Shown one piece after another: positions 40,396 to 48,264 of a stretch of 64,000 nucleotides of DNA. Position numbers and translations under genes: made by a program. The notes beneath the pieces are model-generated. The model ran no database searches. It was given only the letters and a program-made list of their open reading frames with translations, and was not told where the DNA came from. The first letter of the stretch is position 1, and every line of letters starts with the position of its first letter. The stretch comes from an uncultured Collinsella sp. (lineage in GTDB: Bacteria > Actinomycetota > Coriobacteriia > Coriobacteriales > Coriobacteriaceae): NCBI GenBank assembly GCA_959019945.1, contig CAUEQD010000010.1:1-64000 (forward strand). The letters run 5' to 3'.

Positions 40396-40479
40396 ATGAG
40401 TGCGGCGCCCGTCCGGTTTGCATCGGGCGGGCGCGGGTATGATACGCGCAATTGCGCAAGCGTTACCAAGGAGGCGGCG

Positions 40480-41226
40480 ATGGAAAAGCTGGGAGTTATC
40501 GGCGGCATGGGCGCCGAGGCCACGTCGTATTACTACGACCAGGTGGTGCGTCATACGGCTGCTGCCTGCGATCAGGAACATATCGACATGGTGGTGCTCT
40601 CCAAGTCGACCATGCCCGACCGCACGTTGGCCATTAAGACCGGCGAGCATGCCAAGCTGCTGGCGACCATGAAAGAGTGCGCCCAGGCACTCGAGTCGCT
40701 GGGCTGTGCGCACATTGCCATTCCCTGCAACACGTCGCACTACTTCTACGACCAGATCCAGTCGTTTACGAAGGTGCCGATTATCCACATGCCGCGTGAG
40801 TCGGTGCGCTATGCTCTGGCCGGTGCGGTGATGGGGGAGTGCGAGTTCGATCCCAACCTGAGTATGCCGGCCGAGCCGGTGCACAAGATTGGCATTATGG
40901 GAACCGATGGCACCGTGGGCGCGGGCGTCTACGGCCGCGAATGTAAGGCTGCGGGTGTTGAGGTTGTCTATCCCAGCGAGAAACGTCAGAACGATGTGAT
41001 GTCGCTTATCTACGATGATGTGAAGGCCGGGCGTGAGCCCGATATGGATAAGTTCGACCGTGTGATGTGGGAGTTTGCCCGTAGCGGCTGCGACCGCGTC
41101 ATTCTGGCCTGCACCGAGCTCTCGGTGCTGCAAAAGTACCGAGAGATGCCCGAGATCACCCTCGACGCCATGGATGTCCTGGTGCGCGAATCCATCATCC
41201 GCAGCGGCGCTCCCTACCGCCTCTAG
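40480..41226 (+). CDS. Aspartate/glutamate racemase family protein
   Basis: 248 residues: LGVIGGMGAEATSYYYDQVV, the first catalytic Cys in IAIPCNTSHYFYDQI and the second in VILACTELSVL, with HMPRESVRYAL between. PLP-independent two-cysteine racemases of this group interconvert L- and D-aspartate. The gene follows the D-Asp-ligase-like gene with a perfect ribosome site (AAGGAGG, 40468-40474) and is probably cotranscribed, so a D-Asp supply for cell-wall crosslinks is inferred. Confidence 0.88.
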   Translation: MEKLGVIGGMGAEATSYYYDQVVRHTAAACDQEHIDMVVLSKSTMPDRTLAIKTGEHAKLLATMKECAQALESLGCAHIAIPCNTSHYFYDQIQSFTKVPIIHMPRESVRYALAGAVMGECEFDPNLSMPAEPVHKIGIMGTDGTVGAGVYGRECKAAGVEVVYPSEKRQNDVMSLIYDDVKAGREPDMDKFDRVMWEFARSGCDRVILACTELSVLQKYREMPEITLDAMDVLVRESIIRSGAPYRL

Positions 41227-41285
41227 CTTCCGACCTGTCAAAAAGGGACAGGTTAATTTTGGTAGGTTTTATCTGGTGAAACAGT

Positions 41286-41323
41286 AAAGGCCTCGGCTCG
41301 TTTGGTGCGAGCCGAGGCCTTTT
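41286..41323. terminator. Bidirectional terminator between racemase and ecfT
   Basis: A perfect 15-bp stem (41286-41300 with 41308-41322) with T on one side and A on the other; it ends both the racemase and the ECF operon. A smaller ACCTGTC/GACAGGT hairpin precedes it at about 41234-41253. Confidence 0.9.
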
Positions 41324-41351
41324 GCGTTGGGCGGTTGCTGTCGGTGGTGAA

Positions 41352-42098
41352 CTAGAACAGGAAGCCGATGGCGATGAGGGCGATGCTGACGATGAGTACG
41401 GCGATGTCCAGGCCCTTGATGGGGTAGCGCTTGTACGAGCTGGCGCGCGTACGCAGATAGAAGCCGCGCTGTTCTGCCGCCAAGGCTGTGGCATCGGTCT
41501 TGCCCACGCTCGAGATGAGCAGTGGCACACACAGTGGCAGCATGAGCTTAAGCTTCTTGATGGGGTTCTTGGTGTCGTACTCGACGCCGCGTGCGGTCTG
41601 CGCCTCCATGATGGCGTTCATCTCCTGACCAAACACCGGCACAAAGCGCAGCGCCGTGGTAAAGGTGAAGGCATAGCGATACGGTACGTGCAGCACCTCG
41701 ACGCAGGCGTTGGCAAGGTCGTTGAGCTTGGTCACCATGAGCATGAGGATGAGTGGTAACGCCACACCCAGTAGGCGCAGACAGGCCTTCGATCCTGTGA
41801 TGAGGCCCGTGTCGGTGATAAAGCCCCACACCACGTTGCCATCGCGCATAAAGGCCAGCTGGAGCACCAGCATGATAAGCGCGAGCGGGATCAGCAACTT
41901 GAGCAGCGAGAACAGACGGTCGACGACGCCGGCATAGGCACCCAGCGCAAGGGTGAGTGCCAAAAAGCCCAGCAGCGCCACGTAGGTGTCGGACAAGAAG
42001 ATGCCGACGATGATGGCGGCGGCGAGGCCCAGTTTGACGACGGGGTTCAGGCGATGCAGTAGCGTATCGCCCGGCATGTAGTCGATGACGTTAACCAC
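41352..42098 (-). CDS. ecfT: ECF transporter transmembrane component EcfT
   Basis: 248 residues with about five membrane segments. YMPGDTLLHRLNPVVKLGL is the EcfT start; the coupling helices carry the Ala-Arg-Gly motifs MEAQTARGVEYD and ALAAEQRGFYLR. EcfT links the S component to the ATPases. GTG 42098 fits the family start, has AAGGAG 10 bases upstream and gives an 8-base overlap with the ATPase gene; ATG 42131 is the alternative. Confidence 0.9.
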   Translation of the reverse strand: MVNVIDYMPGDTLLHRLNPVVKLGLAAAIIVGIFLSDTYVALLGFLALTLALGAYAGVVDRLFSLLKLLIPLALIMLVLQLAFMRDGNVVWGFITDTGLITGSKACLRLLGVALPLILMLMVTKLNDLANACVEVLHVPYRYAFTFTTALRFVPVFGQEMNAIMEAQTARGVEYDTKNPIKKLKLMLPLCVPLLISSVGKTDATALAAEQRGFYLRTRASSYKRYPIKGLDIAVLIVSIALIAIGFLF

Positions 42099-43842
42099 GG
42101 TGGACCATCTCCTTGGTAATTCGAACGACATCGGTGACCTCGCTCACCTGCGCAAAAGCGGGCGAGACGGAAGATGCCAGACGGCGCGAGAGTTCAATAA
42201 CCTGGGGAGGCTCCACGTAGGCACGCCGCATGAGATCGATGTTCGAGAATAGCTCGTGCGTGCGGCCGCGGTCGAGGATGCGACCGTCGGCCATTACCAC
42301 AATGCGCTCGGCAAAATCCGAGACGACCTCCATATCGTGGCAGACCATGATAACGGCGCAGCCACGCTCGGCCATGGTGCGCACCGTTTCCATGACGGTC
42401 ATGCATTCGCGGTAATCAAGGCCGCTCGTGGGCTCGTCGAGTACGACGATCTTGGGCTCAACCACTACGACGGAGGCAAGCGCCACCATTTGTCGCTGGC
42501 CACGCGAAAGCGAGAACGGTGCCTCATCGGCAGGCAGGCCAAAGCGGTCGATGACGAGTTGGGCACGACGCAGAGCCTCGGCACGGTCCATGCCGCCAAG
42601 CTCCAAGCCAAAGGCGACCTCGTCGAGCACGGTGTCCTTGCAGATCTGACGGTCAGGGTTTTGGAAGAGGGTCGCGACCTCGCGAGCGATGCGGCTCGTG
42701 GGAACGGCTGCGGTATCCAGTCCCGTGACGCGCACGCTGCCCGAGGCGGGCTTAAGCAGGCCCGTGAGCAGTTTGGTGAGCGTGGTCTTGCCGGCGCCGT
42801 TTTGGCCGACGATGCCCACGAGCTCGCCAGGATAGAGCGTCAGGCTAAGGTCGTGTACGGCGGCGCCGCCATTGGGGTAGGCAAACTCAACATGGTCGAA
42901 GGTGAGTACGGGTTCGGCGTCCTTGGCATGAGGACGCAACGACGGTGCATGCGGGGAACCGGCGGGTGCCTGGGCTTCGATGGCCGCGTGTGCGGGGTCG
43001 ACGATGCCCGAAATCAGGCGCTCAGCCTCATCGACATCCAAGCAGGGGGTACCGCTTACCAGGCCATCGGTTTGGAGGCTATTGAAGATACGCGTGACGC
43101 GAGGGCAGTCGACGCCGATGGCACGGAGCTCGTCGGTATGCGCGAAGACCTCGTGTGGCTCGCCCTGCAGCGCAATTTCGCCATGGTTGAGCACGAGCAC
43201 GCGGTTGCAGTACTCCGAGAGCAGGGCGACCTTTTGCTCAACGACGACGATGGTGATTCCAAGTGCGCGGTTTGCCTCACGCAGCGTCTCGAAGACCAAC
43301 GTGGAGCTAGCGGGGTCGAGTGCCGCGGTGGGCTCGTCGAGAACCAAGACGCGCGGACGCATGGCGAGGATGGCGGCGATGGCTACCTTTTGCTTCTGTC
43401 CGCCCGAGAGGGTGGCGATCTCGCGGTCGCGCAGGTCGCTGATGCCGACGGTCTCGAGCGTTTCGCTCACGCGCCGCTCGATCTGGTCGTGGGGAACGCC
43501 AAAGTTCTCGAGGCCAAAGAGCATCTCGTCCTCGACGACCGAGGCGACCATCTGCGTGTCGATATCCTGCAGCACACTGCCGACGATTTGCGACACGTCG
43601 GTCAGCGAGACCTCGCAGGTGTCGTGGCCGTCAACCATGACGGACCCAAAGAACGTGCCGGTGTAGTGGTGGGGCACGGCACCCGACAGGCAGGCGGCAA
43701 GCGTGGACTTGCCGGCGCCCGAGGGCCCGATGATGCCGATGAAATCTCCCTTGTTCACGCTGAGCGAGATGTGGCTGAGCGCCTGCTCGGTCTGCGTGCC
43801 ATAGGAGAACGAGACATCGTCGACGTTGATGATCGTTTCCAT
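42091..43842 (-). CDS. ECF transporter double ATPase (fused EcfA1-EcfA2)
   Basis: 583 residues with two ABC domains in one chain. First: Walker A GIIGPSGAGKSTLAACL, signature LSGGQKQKVAIAA, Walker B VLVLDEPTAALDP. Second: GIVGQNGAGKTTLTKLL, LSRGQRQMVALAS (Arg in place of the second Gly of the signature), VVLDEPTSGLDY. Both have the Q-helix expected in ECF ATPases. A linker of about 60 residues joins them. Operon: S component (44628) - this gene - ecfT. Confidence 0.92.
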   Translation of the reverse strand: METIINVDDVSFSYGTQTEQALSHISLSVNKGDFIGIIGPSGAGKSTLAACLSGAVPHHYTGTFFGSVMVDGHDTCEVSLTDVSQIVGSVLQDIDTQMVASVVEDEMLFGLENFGVPHDQIERRVSETLETVGISDLRDREIATLSGGQKQKVAIAAILAMRPRVLVLDEPTAALDPASSTLVFETLREANRALGITIVVVEQKVALLSEYCNRVLVLNHGEIALQGEPHEVFAHTDELRAIGVDCPRVTRIFNSLQTDGLVSGTPCLDVDEAERLISGIVDPAHAAIEAQAPAGSPHAPSLRPHAKDAEPVLTFDHVEFAYPNGGAAVHDLSLTLYPGELVGIVGQNGAGKTTLTKLLTGLLKPASGSVRVTGLDTAAVPTSRIAREVATLFQNPDRQICKDTVLDEVAFGLELGGMDRAEALRRAQLVIDRFGLPADEAPFSLSRGQRQMVALASVVVVEPKIVVLDEPTSGLDYRECMTVMETVRTMAERGCAVIMVCHDMEVVSDFAERIVVMADGRILDRGRTHELFSNIDLMRRAYVEPPQVIELSRRLASSVSPAFAQVSEVTDVVRITKEMVHRG

Positions 43843-43863
43843 GGATACCTTTCATAGTCATTG

Positions 43864-43901
43864 GGGACAGTCTTAAATGACCAGTTGTTTAAGACCGTCC
43901 C
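43864..43901. repeat. Hairpin inside the ECF operon
   Basis: GGGACAGTCTTAA (43864-43876) with TTAAGACCGTCCC (43889-43901), 13 bp with one mismatch, between the S component and the ATPase gene. Confidence 0.7.
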
Positions 43902-43948
43902 AAAAAAGCTCGTTGTTTGGGATGGCCTTTGGTGGTGAAGCACGGAGA

Positions 43949-44049
43949 CGGCTTTACGAGGGGCCCCAGGTTGGCGCGAAAGAGGAGCGAAGCGTACTTG
44001 GGTACGCGAGCGTCGAATGAACGCCAAGATGGGGTGGCTCGTAAAGCCG
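43949..44049. repeat. Nested-hairpin intergenic repeat, copy B
   Basis: Outer arms CGGCTTTACGAG (43949-43960) and CTCGTAAAGCCG (44038-44049) are perfect complements; the interior matches copy A (18072-18171) in reverse orientation over about 70 bases, including GCGTAC/GTACGC and the GAGGAGCGA segment. It lies between the S-component and ATPase genes of the ECF operon. Confidence 0.8.
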
Positions 44050-44055
44050 AGCGGG

Positions 44056-44628
44056 TTAGTTGAGCCTAAGGGCCTTCTGGATGGGCAGATAGAGGGCGCC
44101 GACCAGAATGGCGTTAAAGACGGCGGTCATGGCGACGACGGGCAACATGGCGGCGGCGAGCTCGCCGACCACGCCGAGCATGGCCATCTTGATGACCATG
44201 AAGATGACGCCGGAGACAAAGGTGGTCAGGAAGGTTGCGACAATGGCGATTGCGGGCTTGACCTGACCGTCCTTGCCGGCGGCGTTGACGATGCCGGCCA
44301 TGAGCATGGCGGCGATGCCCTCGGCGGCAAAATCGACGAACGGCGAAGTGGTGGTGATCTGGATCACGGCAGCCGAGATGAGGCCAATGACGAGCGCCTG
44401 GCCGATGTTGGGGCGAACGACCAGGATGGTGAGGCAGAAGGCCGAGATGATGAACTCGGGGCTGATCATGCCGCCCGAGATGCCTGAGATGGCCTTGCCG
44501 ACGGTGAAGTTGAGGATGAAGCCGGCGGCGAGCAGGATGGCGAGCAGGACGAGAGCGCGGACGTCGAGTTTGCCGCGGTCGGCGGTCTGGACGGTGCGGG
44601 GCTGGGTGGCGGTGGTGTTCTGAGACAT
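44056..44628 (-). CDS. ECF transporter S component, probably for tryptophan
   Basis: 190 residues: a polar N-terminus followed by about five to six membrane segments (ALVLLAILLAAGFILNFTVG, EFIISAFCLTILVV, QALVIGLISAAVIQI, ATFLTTFVSGVIFMVI, VVAMTAVFNAILVGALYL) and a short cytosolic end. Size and layout are those of ECF substrate-binding proteins. The transcript begins with a leader peptide holding three Trp codons and a terminator, which is why I propose tryptophan as substrate; Trp-regulated TrpP-type importers exist in other Gram-positives. AAAGGATT precedes ATG 44628. Confidence 0.82.
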   Translation of the reverse strand: MSQNTTATQPRTVQTADRGKLDVRALVLLAILLAAGFILNFTVGKAISGISGGMISPEFIISAFCLTILVVRPNIGQALVIGLISAAVIQITTTSPFVDFAAEGIAAMLMAGIVNAAGKDGQVKPAIAIVATFLTTFVSGVIFMVIKMAMLGVVGELAAAMLPVVAMTAVFNAILVGALYLPIQKALRLN

Positions 44629-44673
44629 GGTGAAAATCCTTTCTGAAGGGAAGCGCAGGGGAAAAGCGGAGGC

Positions 44674-44803
44674 GCGTGATGCGAATGCGATCGGGCTCGA
44701 GATAGAAAAAGGCCCCCGGTCGAAACCGGAGGCCTTCCAATCACCTAGAGCGCAAAAACAGGCGTGAGGGACTCACTGTCGACCGATCGTATTCGCATCA
44801 CGC
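44674..44803 (-). repeat. 21-base inverted repeat bracketing the Trp attenuator
   Basis: 44674-44694 and 44783-44803 are complementary at 20 of 21 positions. On the minus strand the first arm lies directly after the three Trp codons and the second between the terminator and the S-component ribosome site, enclosing the terminator. Confidence 0.75.
44706..44737 (-). terminator. Attenuator terminator of the ECF operon
   Basis: On the minus strand AAGGCCTCCGGT and ACCGGGGGCCTT (12 bp with a G-U pair) around a TTCG-type loop, followed by TTTTTCT. It lies between the Trp leader peptide and the S component. The G-U pair makes it stronger on the minus strand than on plus. Confidence 0.88.
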
Positions 44804-44841
44804 CACCACCAGTTGTTGAGAGAGTTCATCGTGTTCTTCAT
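44773..44841 (-). CDS. Trp-rich leader peptide controlling the ECF operon
   Basis: A 22-residue reading frame starting at ATG 44841 with AAAGGAG eight bases upstream: MKNTMNSLNN, WWW, RDANTIGRQ, then TGA. Three consecutive Trp codons followed by alternative stems and a terminator are the classical mark of ribosome-mediated attenuation. GGCGTGA (overlapping the last Trp codon, 44804-44798) can pair with TCACGCC (44767-44761) just past the stop, a 1:2 stem that a ribosome stalled on Trp codons would block. Confidence 0.85.
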   Translation of the reverse strand: MKNTMNSLNNWWWRDANTIGRQ

Positions 44842-44899
44842 GTTGGTGGCTCCTTTCGTGATGCCGTGGCGCGGTCGCACCTAGTTGCTGTTGCGCTGC

Positions 44900-44905
44900 A
44901 CTATA
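44900..44905 (-). promoter_or_regulatory. -10 element of the ECF operon
   Basis: TATAGT on the minus strand, about 60 bases before the leader peptide start. No clear -35 box. Confidence 0.45.
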
Positions 44906-44982
44906 GCACAGCGAAGTATGTGCGGGGAAATCTTTTTTGAAAAGATTTCAGGCGGGTTTCCCGTCGGTCAAAAGGCGGGTTA

Positions 44983-45016
44983 AGCGGGCGAGGCTGCCAT
45001 TGCTGCCTTGCCCGCT
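44983..45016 (-). terminator. Terminator after the C69 dipeptidase gene
   Basis: AGCGGGCGAGGC with GCCTTGCCCGCT (12 bp, one wobble). A second A/T stem (AAATCTTTT/AAAAGATTT, about 44930-44950) follows on the minus strand. Confidence 0.6.
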
Positions 45017-45035
45017 CGGCTAGGACATGAGGGCC

Positions 45036-46838
45036 TTAGGCCTTCTTGCGACGATAGACCACGTAGGCGCAGACACCGATGACGACGACGGCGCCAACGG
45101 CCATGGCGGCCATGTTGTTGCCCTCGGACTTCTCCTCGGTGACCTCTTCCTCTTCGGCCTCGGGCTCGGCCACGTCCTCATCGGAAAGGGCCTCGTCGGC
45201 GTAGGTGATGGACTCGACCAGGCGGTCGTTGTCGGCATCGTAGTCACTCGGGACGAACTCCTCGGAGAAGTCGCCCTCCTGGAGGTAGTCACGCATCTCC
45301 TCGAGCATGGCCTTGCACTTAACATAGGTGTTCTTGGTTGCAGCCTTGCCGGCCTTGTTGGCTAGGGCGGTGCGGGCTTCGGTGCCTTCTTCGGCCTGCA
45401 TGGCCTCGTCGACGGTCAGGTTCTGCTCGATGAGTTCCTTCTGCAGGGCGTCGAGATAGGCGCGGACGCCGGTGGCGCAGTGGTCGCGGTTCTCATAGGC
45501 GAGCGTGTTGATGTCCATGAGGACGTAGTTGATGGAGTTCTTGGGCTCCTCGTTGTTCACGACGTCTTCCTCTTCGCAGTGATCGAAGGAGACATCCTGA
45601 TCGCTGAAGTAGGGGCTGACCTTGGTGAGCAGTGCGGAGTAGAGAGGGATGGCGACGGAGAACTCGGCGTTGGAGAGCATCTCCCACTGAATGGTCGCGA
45701 TCTCGGGATCCATGCCGTGACGGATCTGGAAGGTGTGGATCTCGGTGTTGCGGTTGGAGCCGATGGCATAGGCGCCGTCGGTGTTGGCGTTGAGGCCGGC
45801 GACATTCTCGCCGCGAGCGGCGAAGGAACGAATCATCTCAAAGGTGTTCCAGTCGGACTTGCCGGGCTGGAAGAACAGCGGCTGCATCTCGTGGACCAGG
45901 GCGCCGGTCGTCGCGCGAGCGTCTTCGCGCTCGTCCTTGACGATCTCGTAGTCGGTGCCCTCAGCAAGCGGAGCCATGAAGTAATCGCGACCCTGGATAT
46001 AGCGCGACCACTGGTGCATACCGGCCTCGCTGATCTCCTCGCCGTAGGTCTTGGCGACGTCGAACTTGCCGTCGGTGTACTCGGCAAAGCCCTTCTCCTT
46101 AGGCATGGACTCAATGCCCTCGGAATGGAGACAGTTCTCGGTGTCATCGAGGTCGACGTTATAGGTGAGGTTGCCGATGTTGGGGTTGAGCGAGGCGATA
46201 TCATCGGCGAGCTTCATGGCAATCCACTGATGGCCGGAAAGCGCGGCGAACAGCCAGGTCTCGGTGCTGTCGGCGATGATGATCTGGTCGTTGGAGCAGA
46301 CGCCCTGCTCGTCAATCAGGCTGCCGATGAGCTCGACGCCCTCGCGGGCCGTGGCACTCTCGCCCAGGATGACGCTGGCATAGCTGTACTCGCCAATGCC
46401 AGTCTCCTCGGTGATGGGGTCGGCCTCTTCGGCCTTCTCGTTATAGGAGGTGCTCAACGTGGCAGAGCAGGAGACGCCCTTCTCGTTGATGCCTGCCTCG
46501 GAATATGCGTCGTAGCGATCTTCCCACTGTGAGGGGTTGTCGCGAACGAAGGTGTAGCGGTAGGTTGCGCCCTTGGACTTGTACTCAAAACCGGACTCGA
46601 CCGAGGTGTACTCGTTGCCGTCCTTGTGTGCGGGCTCAATGCCAAAGTGCTTGACATAGCGCGGACCGAAGTCCTCGGAACGGCCGTAGTACGTGTTGCC
46701 GTCTGCCGTGAGCTTGCTGCCCATGTAGATCTGGGTGCAGGCGAGTGCCGAAGTCGGCATGGCCATGATGGCCGCTGCTCCAAACGCAAGGCCGCAGCCG
46801 AGCTTTTTGAGCGTGTTGACAGGATGAGTAAACCTCAT
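45036..46838 (-). CDS. Secreted/anchored C69-family dipeptidase
   Basis: 600 residues. A signal peptide (LGCGLAFGAAAIMAMPTSALA) is cut just before the nucleophile Cys in ACTQIYMGSKLTADGNTYYG, as in Ntn-type C69 dipeptidases. The N-terminal catalytic core (FGPRYVKHFGIEPAH, EKGVSCSATLSTSYN, IADSTETWLFAALSG) is followed by a long domain with MHQWSRYIQGRDYF. The C-terminus has a Glu-rich stretch, a membrane helix (AAMAVGAVVVIGVCAYVVY) and RRKK, so the enzyme is tethered on the outside. It probably trims peptides for uptake. ATG 46838 has GGGAGGG. Confidence 0.9.
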   Translation of the reverse strand: MRFTHPVNTLKKLGCGLAFGAAAIMAMPTSALACTQIYMGSKLTADGNTYYGRSEDFGPRYVKHFGIEPAHKDGNEYTSVESGFEYKSKGATYRYTFVRDNPSQWEDRYDAYSEAGINEKGVSCSATLSTSYNEKAEEADPITEETGIGEYSYASVILGESATAREGVELIGSLIDEQGVCSNDQIIIADSTETWLFAALSGHQWIAMKLADDIASLNPNIGNLTYNVDLDDTENCLHSEGIESMPKEKGFAEYTDGKFDVAKTYGEEISEAGMHQWSRYIQGRDYFMAPLAEGTDYEIVKDEREDARATTGALVHEMQPLFFQPGKSDWNTFEMIRSFAARGENVAGLNANTDGAYAIGSNRNTEIHTFQIRHGMDPEIATIQWEMLSNAEFSVAIPLYSALLTKVSPYFSDQDVSFDHCEEEDVVNNEEPKNSINYVLMDINTLAYENRDHCATGVRAYLDALQKELIEQNLTVDEAMQAEEGTEARTALANKAGKAATKNTYVKCKAMLEEMRDYLQEGDFSEEFVPSDYDADNDRLVESITYADEALSDEDVAEPEAEEEEVTEEKSEGNNMAAMAVGAVVVIGVCAYVVYRRKKA

Positions 46839-47146
46839 AATCCCTCCCAACCGTTGAAACCCCGCGGAACCGTGCAGGATTTCAGCTAATAAATACATCT
46901 ATTAGCCTAAAGGAAGTGTAAAGAGTATTCATTCGACAACAGCTTTTACTCGATGAGCGTGAAGAAATATACGATGAACGGATAATAATACTCATTATAT
47001 GGCTTTAGTTAAATAAAGGCACCCTGCATTTACTGTAGCTGAATAAAGCATTAGACGGCGGTCAAAAAGAAAACTCTCCCGCTGTTTAGGATTTGCATAA
47101 ACAACGGGAGAGACGATAATTTGATGAATATCAGACCAATGTGGAA
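46839..47146. other. AT-rich non-coding region with a terminator
   Basis: No gene seen. It holds the promoter region of the C69 dipeptidase gene and, at 47073-47114, a long stem (CTCTCCCG..TGTTTA with TAAACA..CGGGAGAG) followed on the minus strand by TTTTCTTTTT, which ends the transcript of the upstream minus-strand genes. Confidence 0.7.
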
Positions 47147-47239
47147 TTACTTCTTTCGGCGGTGAATCACGTTGATGGCGTAACCGACGAGCATGGCCAA
47201 GACGATGACAATAAAGCCGATCAGGGGATTGTCGTTCAT
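47147..47239 (-). CDS. 30-residue single-helix membrane peptide
   Basis: ATG 47239 follows AGGAGGA by six bases. The peptide reads MNDNPLIGFIVI, VLAMLVGYAINVI, HRRKK: a polar start, one membrane helix and a basic end. It begins 10 bases after the diacylglycerol-kinase-like gene and is followed by a terminator, so it is probably the last cistron of that operon. Function unknown; small peptides of this shape often modulate membrane enzymes. Confidence 0.6.
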   Translation of the reverse strand: MNDNPLIGFIVIVLAMLVGYAINVIHRRKK

Positions 47240-47248
47240 GGGGTCCTC

Positions 47249-48166
47249 CTATTTACCAAGCGGTGAGAATTCATCGACGATGAGGTCGAGGCATTGCGGA
47301 AGTGCGCGGGCACCAAAGACGCCCGAGTTGCTGGAGATGATCTCGCCATCGAACTGCATGCCCAGCGACGGGGTGCAGGTGATCTTGGCTTCCTTGGTCT
47401 GGATGATCTTGAACTGCGGGCGCCCGAGTACCTTGCCGGCGGGGTCGAGTGCGGCGGTGATCACAGTCGGTAGAAGCTGCACAGTTTTTACGGGTTCGAT
47501 GACCGCAATGTCGACCATGCCATCGTTCATGCGGCAGTCGGGGAACAGGTTGATGTCGTTTTGGATGACCGAGGTATTGCCGGCCATGCAGCAGATGCCG
47601 TCGAGCTCCTCGACAATGCCGTCGTGCTCAATCGTAAAGTGCGCCACCGTGGGGTTGGGCGTGGCGAGCGCAGAGAGGAAGTAGGCGATCTCGCCGATGT
47701 CGTTTTTGGTGGGAGCGGCCTTCATCATGATCTCGGCGTCGAAGCCTGAGCCAGCGATGATGATAAAGCCATGGCGCTTCTCGTTGCCGTTCTCGTCGAG
47801 CCAAAAGAGCTCGCCCATGTCCACTTTGACCGTGCGGCCGGCGCGGCATGCCTTGGCGAGCGCCGCCGCCTCGGGGGCATTGCCGATGTTGTTGAAGAAC
47901 AGGCAGGCCGTACCGGAGGGGAAGACGAGCGTGGGGACACCGCATCCGCGCATCTGGTCGAGCACGTTGGAGACGGTGCCGTCGCCGCCCGAGACCACCA
48001 CGCGATCGAATTCGCGCACGTCTGCCACGGCGTCCTCGGGCTCCATGCCATCGCCGATAAAGCGCATCACGACCTCGTCGCCGCCCTGCGCGAGGGCGTG
48101 CGTAAATGCGTAGATTTCATCTGAGCTGGGGCCCGATGCCGGGTTGTGGATGATAAGGCAGCGCAT
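47249..48166 (-). CDS. Diacylglycerol/lipid kinase family protein (YegS/DagK-like)
   Basis: 305 residues. LIIHNPASG opens the catalytic domain, followed by VVVSGGDGTVSNVLDQM (GGDGT motif) and FPSGTACLFFNNIGN. The C-terminal beta-sandwich carries MNDGMVDIAVIEPVKTVQLL and KITCTPSLGMQFDGE. Such kinases phosphorylate diacylglycerol or related lipids at the membrane, recycling lipid from cell-wall polymer synthesis. The gene is followed by a tiny membrane peptide. Confidence 0.87.
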   Translation of the reverse strand: MRCLIIHNPASGPSSDEIYAFTHALAQGGDEVVMRFIGDGMEPEDAVADVREFDRVVVSGGDGTVSNVLDQMRGCGVPTLVFPSGTACLFFNNIGNAPEAAALAKACRAGRTVKVDMGELFWLDENGNEKRHGFIIIAGSGFDAEIMMKAAPTKNDIGEIAYFLSALATPNPTVAHFTIEHDGIVEELDGICCMAGNTSVIQNDINLFPDCRMNDGMVDIAVIEPVKTVQLLPTVITAALDPAGKVLGRPQFKIIQTKEAKITCTPSLGMQFDGEIISSNSGVFGARALPQCLDLIVDEFSPLGK

Positions 48167-48264
48167 ACTTACGTTCCCGTTCTGTGACTAACCGAGTATA
48201 GTTGTAAGGCAATGCCGATATCCTACCCGTGTTTTTCGGGCCTAACCTTATTCGATGGGTTGAT

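Noticed and set aside
42256..43857. A 533-codon plus-strand open frame opposite the ECF ATPase
   Set aside because: Antisense to a gene with full ABC motifs; no domain, no ribosome site.
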